From WHUA01 sp964585785 (lineage in GTDB: Bacteria; Pseudomonadota; Alphaproteobacteria; UBA8366), in contig CAZPFL010000015.1 in the NCBI GenBank assembly GCA_964585785.1, positions 1 through 38,581 of the forward strand: 38,581 nt of DNA, read 5' to 3'. The notes below the pieces were generated by a model that was not told where the DNA came from, did not search any database, and saw only the letters and a program-made list of their open reading frames with translations. How positions within the stretch are numbered: position 1 is the first letter of the stretch; each line of letters opens with the position of its first letter. This document shows positions 31,688-38,581 of the stretch, in pieces. The position numbers and the translations under genes were made by a program.

Positions 31688-32725
31688 ATGGACAGCTGGA
31701 CTGGCCCGATCGGCCGTCGGGCGCTGCTGCAGGGCGGCGTTGCGGCCGTCGGCGGCGCGGCGCTCGGCGTATCGCCGCTGCGGCGCGCATTCGCCGACAC
31801 TTTTCCCTCGGCAAACCTGAAAGTCATGGTCGCGACCCGCGAAGGGGGTGGGGCGGACCGCAATCTTCGCGCCTTCTGGAGCGTTTGGAAAAAATATCTC
31901 AAGACCGAGATGGAGGCGTCCTTCTATCCGGGCGGCGCCGGCCGGGTCGGGTACGAGAAATACATGGGGATCGCGAAGCCGGACTGCTACACGCTCCTGT
32001 TCGGCAACATGGGCCCCGAGGTGCTGAACTGGGTGGTGAAGCCGCCGGCGGATTTCAAGTTTCCGGGTGACTACAGCTACTTCAATCAGGTCGACGTCGA
32101 CCCGAGCTGCATCTTCATCGACGCGAAGAAGAGCCCCTTCAAGTCGATCGACGACATCGTCGCCGAAGGCAAGAAGCGCACGCTCAACGTCGCGTGCAGC
32201 CGCATCGCGCATCCGGCCTCGCTCGGCGTCCTCGCGCTCGGCCGCCACACCGGCGCGAAGTTCAACCTGGTACCGCTGTCCGGCGGGCGCAATACCTATG
32301 CCGGCGTATCCTCGGGCGAGATGGATATCGGCGCGCTGCCGCTGTCCGGCATCGCCGCGCGTCATAAAACTTTCCGCGCGACGCTTATCTTCGACGACCG
32401 GACCTACAGCAAGGAGCTGATGGCGCAGCTCTACAACGCGCCCCTGGCGAACAAGCATTTCGGTATGAAGCTGCCGCCGCTGGTGTCCGCCCGGGCCTTC
32501 GCGATCAAGACCGAGGCGATCAAGAAGTATCCCGACCGCTTCAAGATTCTCCAGGAGACCGCCAAGAAGGCGGCGGCCGATCCTGCGTTGAAGGCGGCCA
32601 TCGAGAAGACCAAGGCGCCGACCGAATTGCTGCATTACGGCAACCAGGCGGAATGCGCCAAATACGCCGAGGAGATCATGGCGATCGGCGAAGAATACAA
32701 GGCGCTTCTGAGCGGCAAGGCCTGA
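31688..32725 (+). CDS. tctC: TctC-type solute-binding protein, TTT system 3
   Basis: 345 aa periplasmic binding protein, first gene of a conventional TTT operon. The N-terminus PIGRRALLQGGVAAVGGAALG is twin-arginine-like, with probable cleavage after AFA near residue 37. The mature part has LKVMVATREGGGADRNLRAFW, then FYPGGAGRVGYEKYMG, and ends with the helix AEEIMAIGEEYKALLSGKA. It is clearly diverged from the two other TctC-type proteins in the window. GGGAGG lies just upstream of ATG 31688, which I prefer to an in-frame start 15 bases earlier. The ligand is unknown. A hairpin lies in the gap to tctB. Confidence 0.88.
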   Translation: MDSWTGPIGRRALLQGGVAAVGGAALGVSPLRRAFADTFPSANLKVMVATREGGGADRNLRAFWSVWKKYLKTEMEASFYPGGAGRVGYEKYMGIAKPDCYTLLFGNMGPEVLNWVVKPPADFKFPGDYSYFNQVDVDPSCIFIDAKKSPFKSIDDIVAEGKKRTLNVACSRIAHPASLGVLALGRHTGAKFNLVPLSGGRNTYAGVSSGEMDIGALPLSGIAARHKTFRATLIFDDRTYSKELMAQLYNAPLANKHFGMKLPPLVSARAFAIKTEAIKKYPDRFKILQETAKKAAADPALKAAIEKTKAPTELLHYGNQAECAKYAEEIMAIGEEYKALLSGKA

Positions 32726-32797
32726 CCACCGTCGGATCGCGGGCCGTGGCCGGGTGGCGGCGGGCGCGCGCCTGCGCTACCCGGCGCCTGTCGGGAA

Positions 32798-32816
32798 GGC
32801 CGCGTCCGACGCGGCC
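32798..32816 (+). repeat. Intercistronic hairpin between tctC and tctB
   Basis: Perfect 8 bp arms GGCCGCGT and ACGCGGCC with CCG between. There is no T-run. It may stabilise the tctC message or cause partial termination, which would raise binding protein over membrane subunits. Confidence 0.5.
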
Positions 32817-32841
32817 GGCATGACAAAAAAAGAAGGGGCAG

Positions 32842-33378
32842 ATGTCGAGCGAACCGGAGTCCCATAGCGGCGAAAAACCATCCATCGGCGGCGACCTGAT
32901 CATCCCGGTCGCCGCCATCCTGTTCACCCTCTACTATTTCTATTCGATCATCGGCGCGCCGTGGACGGCGCAGGTCAGCGCCTTCTTCAACGGCTCGATC
33001 CTGCTCATCCTCTGCGCGATCTTCATCATCACCGCGGTGGTCAAAGTGGCGCGGCGGCACGCGACCTTCCGCTTCGATACCCTGGTCGAGCCGATCAGCA
33101 TTTTGCCGAAGCGCATCTTTCTGTTCCTGCTCACCCTCGGCTACATCGCCTGTCTCGATTGGGCCGGGTTCACGATCACGACCTTTGTTTTCCTTGCTCT
33201 CGCCATGCTGCTGCTGTCGGGGCGGGAGCGGAAAAACAAGCGCGTCATCTTCATCCTGTCGGGTGCGCTTGCGATCGGCGGCTATCTGCTCTTCGTCGTC
33301 GCCTTCGAGCGGCAATTCCCCGAAGGCCCGTTCGAGCATGCGGTCAAGGCGCTGATCAAGGCGATGGGGGGAGGCTGA
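32842..33378 (+). CDS. tctB: TctB small permease subunit, TTT system 3
   Basis: 178 aa inner-membrane protein with a hydrophilic N-terminal tail (MSSEPESHSGEKPSIGG) and four hydrophobic segments: about 18-38, 47-68, 87-108 with a close partner to about 127, and 133-152. This is the size and topology of TctB. The sequence is poorly conserved, as usual for the family; the assignment rests on topology plus its place between tctC and tctA. AAGAAGGGG precedes the ATG. The stop lies one base before the tctA start codon, so translation is coupled. Confidence 0.85.
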   Translation: MSSEPESHSGEKPSIGGDLIIPVAAILFTLYYFYSIIGAPWTAQVSAFFNGSILLILCAIFIITAVVKVARRHATFRFDTLVEPISILPKRIFLFLLTLGYIACLDWAGFTITTFVFLALAMLLLSGRERKNKRVIFILSGALAIGGYLLFVVAFERQFPEGPFEHAVKALIKAMGGG

Positions 33379-33379
33379 C

Positions 33380-34942
33380 ATGCAAATGCATATGACCTTC
33401 AGCTTTCTCGTCCAGCTGTTCGAGCACACCTTCACCTTCTGGTGGATCATCATCCCGGCGATCTTTCTCGGCCTCATCGTCGGCGCGGTTCCGGGTTTCA
33501 GCGCGGCCAACACGATCATCATCCTGCTGCCTCTGACCCTCGCGATGGGCGAGGAGGAGGGGCTGATCTTCATGGTCGCGCTCTATTGCTCGTCGCGTCT
33601 CGGCGCGGGCATTCCGGCGATCCTGGTGAACGTGCCGGGCACGGCCGGCGCGGCGGCGACGCCGCTCGACGGCTATCCCATGGCGAAACAGGGGAAGGGC
33701 CCGCAGGCGCTCGCGATATCCTTCGTCTCGTCCACGCTCGGCGGCTTGCTGACGACGATCATCGTGCTCTTCATGATGCCGTATATCGCCCAGGTCGTGT
33801 ATTACCTGCACAGCGTCGAGATGATCGTCGTCATGCTGTTCGGCATCTCGCTGATCGCGACGATCGCCGCGGAAGACACGATGAAAGGGCTGATCGCGGG
33901 CTTCTTCGGCCTGATGATCGGGTCGATCGGCGCCGACTACATCTACGCGACGCCGCGCGGCACCATGGGATTCCTCGAGCTGTACGACGGCGTGCCGCTG
34001 ATCCCCGCGCTGGTCGGGCTGTTCGCGATCTCGGAGGCCTTCTTCATCATCGAAGGGGAGTCGATCCTAAGCGAGCAGGGGCAGATCCTGATGCGCGAGG
34101 CGACCTGGGCCGACACTTTCGAAGGCGCGCGCGAGACACTGAAGCGCTGGTGGCACGTCGTGTGGACGAGCCTGATCGGCCTCGTGATCGGCGTCATTCC
34201 CGGCGCCGGCGCGGCGATCGCCTCCTTTGTCGCCTATCAGCAGTCGAAGACCTTCTCGAAGACACCGGAGCTCTACGGCACCGGCCATATCGAGGGCCTG
34301 ATCGCGCCGGAATCGGCGAACAACGGGGTGACGTCCGGGACGCTGGTGCCGCTGCTCGTCATCGGCATTCCCGGCGGGGCGACGGCGGCGATCATGCTGG
34401 TCGTCATGCAGTATCACGGCACGACGGTCGGGCCGGACCTGTTCATCCAGAAGCCCTTCGTCGCCTACGGCGTGTTCTCGGCGATGGCGGTGACCTATCT
34501 GCTGATGGCGCTGACGATCTTCCCCATGGCGCGCTACATGTCGCGGGTGACGATGGTGTCGACCGTCTACATCGCGCCGCTGATCATCGCCTTCACCCTT
34601 GTCGGGTCTTTCGTGCCGCGCGGCTATGTCTTCGACATCTATCTGGCGCTCGTCTTCGGCGTGATCGGTTATATCGCGCGCAAGACAGGCTACCACGTCG
34701 CCGCCATTCTCATCGGCGTCATCCTGGGGCCGCTGCTCGAGCAGTATTTCCTGCGCGCGCTGAAGATGTCACAAGGCGATATCATGGTTATCTTCTCCTC
34801 CCGGATCGGCAACATTCTCTGGGTCTGCCTGATCCTGTCGCTCGTGATACCCTTCGCGAAGGATTGGCACCGCAAGCGCAGCGCCTTTCGCGAGGCGCTG
34901 CACCAGGGCGAGAAGGCTGAGCGCGGTGGAACCGTCGGATAG
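33380..34942 (+). CDS. tctA: TctA large permease subunit, TTT system 3
   Basis: 520 aa inner-membrane protein of about 12 helices. It shows both TctA signature repeats: GLIVGAVPGFSAANTIIILLP with NVPGTAGAAATPLDGYPMAKQGKG, and GLVIGVIPGAGAAIASFVAY with GLIAPESANNGVTSGTLVPLLVIGIPGGAT. Length is standard, unlike the two TctA-TctB fusions elsewhere in the window. GGGGGGAGG at the end of tctB is its ribosome site. It is followed after 16 bp by the aldo/keto reductase gene, so enzymes and importer are likely co-transcribed. Confidence 0.95.
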   Translation: MQMHMTFSFLVQLFEHTFTFWWIIIPAIFLGLIVGAVPGFSAANTIIILLPLTLAMGEEEGLIFMVALYCSSRLGAGIPAILVNVPGTAGAAATPLDGYPMAKQGKGPQALAISFVSSTLGGLLTTIIVLFMMPYIAQVVYYLHSVEMIVVMLFGISLIATIAAEDTMKGLIAGFFGLMIGSIGADYIYATPRGTMGFLELYDGVPLIPALVGLFAISEAFFIIEGESILSEQGQILMREATWADTFEGARETLKRWWHVVWTSLIGLVIGVIPGAGAAIASFVAYQQSKTFSKTPELYGTGHIEGLIAPESANNGVTSGTLVPLLVIGIPGGATAAIMLVVMQYHGTTVGPDLFIQKPFVAYGVFSAMAVTYLLMALTIFPMARYMSRVTMVSTVYIAPLIIAFTLVGSFVPRGYVFDIYLALVFGVIGYIARKTGYHVAAILIGVILGPLLEQYFLRALKMSQGDIMVIFSSRIGNILWVCLILSLVIPFAKDWHRKRSAFREALHQGEKAERGGTVG

Positions 34943-34958
34943 AAGGCTATAGGAGCGC

Positions 34959-35948
34959 ATGAGGCAGAAAAGGGAATTGGGCCGCACCGGGGTCATGGTT
35001 TCGGCGATCGGGCTCGGCTGCGCCGGCATGTCGCCGGAGAAGCTGGAAAGGGACGATGCGGAGTCGATCGCGACGGTGCGCCGCGCGCTCGACCTTGGCG
35101 TTAATTTCATCGATACCTCGGACGCCTATGGCAATGGCCACAACGAAAGCCTCATCGGCGAGGCGATCAAGGGGCGGCGAAAGGATGCGTTCGTCGCGAC
35201 GAAGTTCGGCAACATCCGCGGCCCGCAGGGTCAGCGGGGCGGCACCAACGGCAAGCCCGACTATGTGCCGGTCGCCTGCGAGAACAGCCTCAAGCGGCTC
35301 GGTATCGACGTGATCGACCTTTACTACCTGCATCGTGTCGACCCCAACGTGCCGATCGAGGATACGGTCGGCGCCATGGCGAGGTTGGTCGAGCAAGGCA
35401 AGGTGCGCCTCATCGGTCTGTCCGAGGCAAAGCCGGATCTCATCCGCCGCGCGTATGCCGTGCATCCCATCGCCGCACTCGAATCGGAATATTCGCTCTG
35501 GAGCCGCGAGCCGGAGCGGGAGATCCAGCCGCTCTGCCGAACGCTCGGAATCACCTACGTGCCTTACTGTCCGCTCGGCCGCGGCTTTCTCAGCGGGACG
35601 ATCCGCGCCGTGGCGGATGTGCCTGAGGGCGATCGCCGGCACGACCATCCGCGCTTCCATGATGAGAACCTGCGGCGCAACTTGGCGCTCCTGAAGCCGC
35701 TCGACGAGCTGGCGGCGGAGAAGGGCTGCACGCAGGCGCAGATCGCGCTTGCCTGGGTCCTGTCGCGCGGCACGGACATTATCCCGATTCCGGGCAGCCG
35801 GCGGCGGCCGCACCTGGAGGAGAACGCCAAGGCCGTCGAGCTGACGCTCAGCAAATCCGACTGCGAAAGGCTGGAAAGTGTCTTCACGATCGGTGCCACG
35901 GCCGGCCTGCGCTATCCGGAGAAGCAAGTTCCGCTGATGAGCTTCTGA
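34959..35948 (+). CDS. Aldo/keto reductase
   Basis: 329 aa NADPH-dependent (beta/alpha)8 oxidoreductase, cytoplasmic. The catalytic tetrad is present: D52 and Y57 in FIDTSDAYGNGHNE, K82 in VATKFGN, and H125 in LYYLHRVD. The cofactor-binding end shows IALAWVLSRGTDIIPIPGSRRRPHLEENAKAVE. It resembles the AKR13/YakC-like group acting on aldehydes or ketones; the physiological substrate is unknown. Its position directly after tctA suggests it processes the transported compound or a breakdown product. Confidence 0.93.
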   Translation: MRQKRELGRTGVMVSAIGLGCAGMSPEKLERDDAESIATVRRALDLGVNFIDTSDAYGNGHNESLIGEAIKGRRKDAFVATKFGNIRGPQGQRGGTNGKPDYVPVACENSLKRLGIDVIDLYYLHRVDPNVPIEDTVGAMARLVEQGKVRLIGLSEAKPDLIRRAYAVHPIAALESEYSLWSREPEREIQPLCRTLGITYVPYCPLGRGFLSGTIRAVADVPEGDRRHDHPRFHDENLRRNLALLKPLDELAAEKGCTQAQIALAWVLSRGTDIIPIPGSRRRPHLEENAKAVELTLSKSDCERLESVFTIGATAGLRYPEKQVPLMSF

Positions 35949-35974
35949 CCCCATAGACGCGGAGGACACGCGGA

Positions 35975-36883
35975 ATGCCGGACATTTGCAGCGGCGAGTT
36001 TTGGACCAAGAAGGGCGACGTGTCGCTCTACGTCTACCGCAAGCAGCTTTGCGAGCCTCGCCAGGACGGCAAGCCGCGCCCGGTGTTCTTCCTGGTGCAC
36101 GGCTCGTCCTTCGGCGGACGCACGAGCTTCGATCTCGTCGTAGATGGGCGGAACCATTACTCGATGATGGATCATTTCGCCGAGCTCGGCTTCGACGTCT
36201 GGACCATGGACCACGAGGGCTACAGCCGCTCGGACCGCACCGCCGGCAACGCCGACATCAAGAGCGGCGTCGAAGACCTCAAATGCGGCATGGCCGTGGT
36301 CGAGCGCGAGACGGGCCAGAAATGCGTGATGATGTACGGCCAGTCGTCGGGCGCGTTGCGCGCCGCCGCGTATGCGGAAGCCTGTCCCGACCGGGTGAAG
36401 GGCCTCATCCTCGACGCCTTCGTCTGGACGGGCAAGGACGCGCCGACCCTGATCAAGCGCGCGGAGAAGCTCGACGAATACCGCGCACACAACACCCGGC
36501 CCGTGGACCGGGCGTTCTACGAGAGCATCTTCACGCGCGACAAGCCGGGAACCTCGGAGCCGCATATCGGCAAGGCGATCGCCGATGTCGAAATGCAATT
36601 CGGCAACACGGTGCCGAGCGGCACCTATCTCGACATGTGCGCCAACCTGCCGCTGGTCGATCCGACGAAGGTCCAGTGTCCCGTGCTCATCGTGCGCGGC
36701 GAGCATGACGGCATCGCGACCGAAGAGGACCTGATCAACTTCTTCCGCCTGCTGCCGAACCCGGACAAACAGTTCGTCATCATCGCCGGGCAGGCGCATT
36801 CCTCGACGCTCGGCATCAACCGACACCGCTTCTTCCACGTGCTGGAAAGCTTCATCACCTTCCCAGCGAGGCTGGATGTGTGA
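35975..36883 (+). CDS. Alpha/beta hydrolase
   Basis: 302 aa alpha/beta-hydrolase-fold protein without a signal peptide. The HGSSFGG oxyanion region is at 42-48. The nucleophile elbow GQSSG places Ser at 124, the acid is D245 in VRGEHDG, and the base is H275 in GQAHSS. It could hydrolyse an ester, lactone or thioester. It is the last gene of the TTT system 3 operon, 26 bp after the reductase gene with GCGGAGG upstream of its ATG. It is followed by a repeat-rich gap rather than a simple terminator. Confidence 0.92.
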   Translation: MPDICSGEFWTKKGDVSLYVYRKQLCEPRQDGKPRPVFFLVHGSSFGGRTSFDLVVDGRNHYSMMDHFAELGFDVWTMDHEGYSRSDRTAGNADIKSGVEDLKCGMAVVERETGQKCVMMYGQSSGALRAAAYAEACPDRVKGLILDAFVWTGKDAPTLIKRAEKLDEYRAHNTRPVDRAFYESIFTRDKPGTSEPHIGKAIADVEMQFGNTVPSGTYLDMCANLPLVDPTKVQCPVLIVRGEHDGIATEEDLINFFRLLPNPDKQFVIIAGQAHSSTLGINRHRFFHVLESFITFPARLDV

Positions 36884-36905
36884 GGCTCTCTGACCTTCAC
36901 CCGCA

Positions 36906-36917
36906 GACCCGCGGGTC
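36906..36917. repeat. 12 bp palindrome GACCCGCGGGTC
   Basis: Perfect palindrome 22 bp after the hydrolase stop codon, followed by CAAGCCCGCGCG. Similar stretches recur between genes in many alphaproteobacteria, so it is probably part of a dispersed repeat. Confidence 0.45.
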
Positions 36918-36994
36918 AAGCCCGCGCGTGACGGTTGGTGTGGTGGTACGAACGGACCGCGGCAGCATGTAAACCCCTCTTCTCCCTCGGGGGT

Positions 36995-37166
36995 GGAGAG
37001 GGCAGGGTGAGGTGGGGGACCTTGCTATGCGCCACGAAGGTTGTGCGTCGACACCTCACCCGCCTCGCTGCGCTCGGCACCCTCTCCCCCGTCCGGCGGC
37101 CGGTTACGTCCGGCCGCCGTCTTTCAATGGACCGGCGCGCGACGTAACGCGCGCCGGCGGAGAGGG
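36995..37166. repeat. Composite intergenic inverted-repeat element (REP-like)
   Basis: An outer inverted repeat joins GGAGAGGGCAGGGTGAGGTG (36995-37014) with CACCTCACCC (37052-37061) and CACCCTCTCCCC (37078-37089). Inside the second half lie two 10 bp hairpins: CGGCGGCCGG/CCGGCCGCCG (37094-37119) with loop TTACGT, and CCGGCGCGCG/CGCGCGCCGG (37132-37157) with loop ACGTAA. The two loops are reverse complements. A further near-repeat (37080-37091 with 37155-37166) encloses both. It fills the convergent gap between the hydrolase and MmgE/PrpD genes. Confidence 0.75.
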
Positions 37167-37173
37167 TTTCCAT

Positions 37174-38580
37174 CTACCCCTTCGCCAGCAGCGTCGGGAT
37201 CTCCATCGCGTCCTTGAGGTCCTCCATGTTGAGGATGGCGTTCTTCAGCGCGTCGATCTGCTTCTTGGGCAGCGCGTGCTTCGCCAGCTTCTCGAACTTC
37301 TCGACCACGTCGGCTTCCGAGGCGAACTTCTTCTCGCTGCCTCGCGCTGCCTCGCAGGTCTCTTCCATATGCGTGCCGTCCTTGAGAAAGACCTCGACCC
37401 GGACCAAGTGGCGGTAGGCCGAGCCCTTCGCCGTGATCGCCGGGTCGTGCTGCGTCTCAACCTTATCCGAATAGGCCATGCGCGCCGGGTCGGCGACGCA
37501 GTCTTCGGTGAACTGCTCGACGAAGCAGTCGCCCTCCAGCATGTAGGTGGCGACGCAGAAGGGCAGGTTGAGCTGCGCCGAGGTCAGGCCTTCCGGCTTG
37601 TACTTCCAGCCGACATGGTCGACCGTGACCTGCGAGCCGTGCACGACGAATTTCTCCACGTCGTCGGCGCCGAAGGGATGGCGCGCCTGCATGGCGCGGA
37701 TCGCGTCCAGCGTGGTGTGGTTGCTGCCGACGCAGGAATAGAATTTCAGCGCGATGCCCATGGTCTCGAACCGCTTGCCGAGGTCGGCGGTCAGCTCCTC
37801 GAGATTGAAGCGGTCGTGCGAGCGCGAGAAGGTGGTGCAGAAGCCACCATAGTCGCTCTCCAGCACGTCGATGATCCCGGTGAAGCCGTTGGCCGCGAGC
37901 AGCGCGCCGTAGAGCCCGCTCTGCGAGGCGCGTCCTGCATGCATGCGCTTGACCATGGCGCCGTACTGCGCGGCCATCAGGCCGGCTGCCTGCGTGCCGC
38001 CGATGCCAAGCGCGTGGACGGTTTTTTCCGCCGACAGGCCGAGGCCCGCCGCCGCGCCGGCCGCGGCGGAGAAGACGCCCAGTGTCGCGCCTGAATGCCA
38101 GCCCTGGCCGATATGCTCCTGGCCCATGCAGATGCCGACGCGGGGGCCGATCTCGTAGCCCGCGACGGCCGCGGTGAGGAAGTCCTTGCCGGAAAGCTTC
38201 CGCTTCTTCATCTCGGTCACCGCGATCAGCGCCGGCAGGGTCACCGCACCGACATGCAGCACGCCCTTGCGGTGCACGTCGTCGAGCTCGAAGCCCTGCA
38301 CCATGGTGCCGTTGACCATGGCCGCGTGCGGCGCCGAGAGCCGCTTCTTCATGCCCCAGAGCCGGCAGCCGTCATCGGTGTGGTCCACCGATTCCAGCGT
38401 CTTGAGCAGGATCTTGGTCCATTCCAGCTTGGTGCCGTAGAGCGCGCAGCCCAGCGAATCCAGGATCAGCAGCTTGATGCGCTGGCGCACCTCTTCGGGG
38501 ATTGCGTCATAGGTCAACCCGGACACGAAATTGGCCAGGGCCTGGGTATAGGGGTTCTCTCTCACACCGTCGTGCGCCAT
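37174..38580 (-). CDS. MmgE/PrpD-family protein (third copy)
   Basis: 468 aa MmgE/PrpD-fold protein, complete in the window; the start codon ends at 38580. Family start: YTQALANFVSGLTYDAIPEEVRQRIKLLILDSLGCALYG. The active-site region reads NGTMVQGFELDDVHRKGVLHVGAVTLPALIAV; Q95 replaces the His of the HGxxxDD motif in the 20006-21445 copy. Later comes KFYSCVGSNHTTLDAIRAMQ, the counterpart of KPHACCRHLHPAIDAL. The differences suggest a distinct substrate or reaction. It converges on the hydrolase operon; upstream context lies outside the window. Function within this fold (dehydratase, decarboxylase, epimerase) cannot be chosen from sequence alone. Confidence 0.92.
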   Translation of the reverse strand: MAHDGVRENPYTQALANFVSGLTYDAIPEEVRQRIKLLILDSLGCALYGTKLEWTKILLKTLESVDHTDDGCRLWGMKKRLSAPHAAMVNGTMVQGFELDDVHRKGVLHVGAVTLPALIAVTEMKKRKLSGKDFLTAAVAGYEIGPRVGICMGQEHIGQGWHSGATLGVFSAAAGAAAGLGLSAEKTVHALGIGGTQAAGLMAAQYGAMVKRMHAGRASQSGLYGALLAANGFTGIIDVLESDYGGFCTTFSRSHDRFNLEELTADLGKRFETMGIALKFYSCVGSNHTTLDAIRAMQARHPFGADDVEKFVVHGSQVTVDHVGWKYKPEGLTSAQLNLPFCVATYMLEGDCFVEQFTEDCVADPARMAYSDKVETQHDPAITAKGSAYRHLVRVEVFLKDGTHMEETCEAARGSEKKFASEADVVEKFEKLAKHALPKKQIDALKNAILNMEDLKDAMEIPTLLAKG

Positions 38581-38581
38581 G

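Noticed and set aside
36884..37173. Possible CRISPR or tRNA-like structure in the repeat-rich gap
   Set aside because: Repeats are inverted, not regularly spaced direct repeats, and no cloverleaf can be drawn.

Overview
The window looks like chromosomal DNA of a GC-rich alphaproteobacterium, perhaps Rhodospirillales or Hyphomicrobiales. This rests on the GC-rich codon use, the exopolysaccharide gene set and the abundance of tripartite tricarboxylate transporter (TTT) and MmgE/PrpD genes. No rRNA, tRNA, IS element, phage gene or CRISPR array was seen, so a closer placement is not supported.

Left part (1-18.7 kb): an exopolysaccharide locus built as two divergent arms around an 840 bp regulatory gap (9551-10390). 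The leftward arm is asparagine synthase, a bi-domain oxidoreductase, a heparinase II/III-family protein, an AlgD-type GDP-mannose 6-dehydrogenase, a GT4 glycosyltransferase and, cut by the window edge, a UDP-glucuronate decarboxylase. These make and process uronate- or xylose-containing sugar precursors and polymer. The rightward arm is an unfamiliar P-loop ATPase, an outer-membrane beta-barrel, a short Wza-like export protein, a Wzc/GumC-like co-polymerase with a kinase-type domain, and a receiver-domain protein whose output domain is replaced by a His-rich stretch and a zinc ribbon. Several long intergenic gaps in this arm are AT-rich and hold palindromes.

Middle (18.7-30.2 kb): a CapA-family protein, then two adjacent MmgE/PrpD genes facing a tandemly duplicated TTT system on the other strand. 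Each TTT copy has a long (about 380 aa) TctC-type binding protein and a TctA-TctB fusion permease. Strong terminators follow the binding-protein gene of one copy and the permease gene of the same copy.

Right part (30.2-38.6 kb): a divergent HMG-CoA-lyase-like enzyme, then a conventional three-gene TTT system (tctC, tctB, tctA) followed by an aldo/keto reductase and an alpha/beta hydrolase. A composite inverted-repeat element and a third MmgE/PrpD gene complete the window. With three TTT systems, three MmgE/PrpD proteins and a lyase, the right half reads as an island for uptake and breakdown of organic acids; the substrates cannot be read from sequence.

The best candidates for something undescribed are the receiver/His-rich/zinc-ribbon protein (18002-18631), the EPS-locus ATPase with a long acidic N-terminus (10391-12265), the short Wza-like protein paired with a beta-barrel, and the duplicated TctA-TctB fusion transporters next to MmgE/PrpD enzymes.
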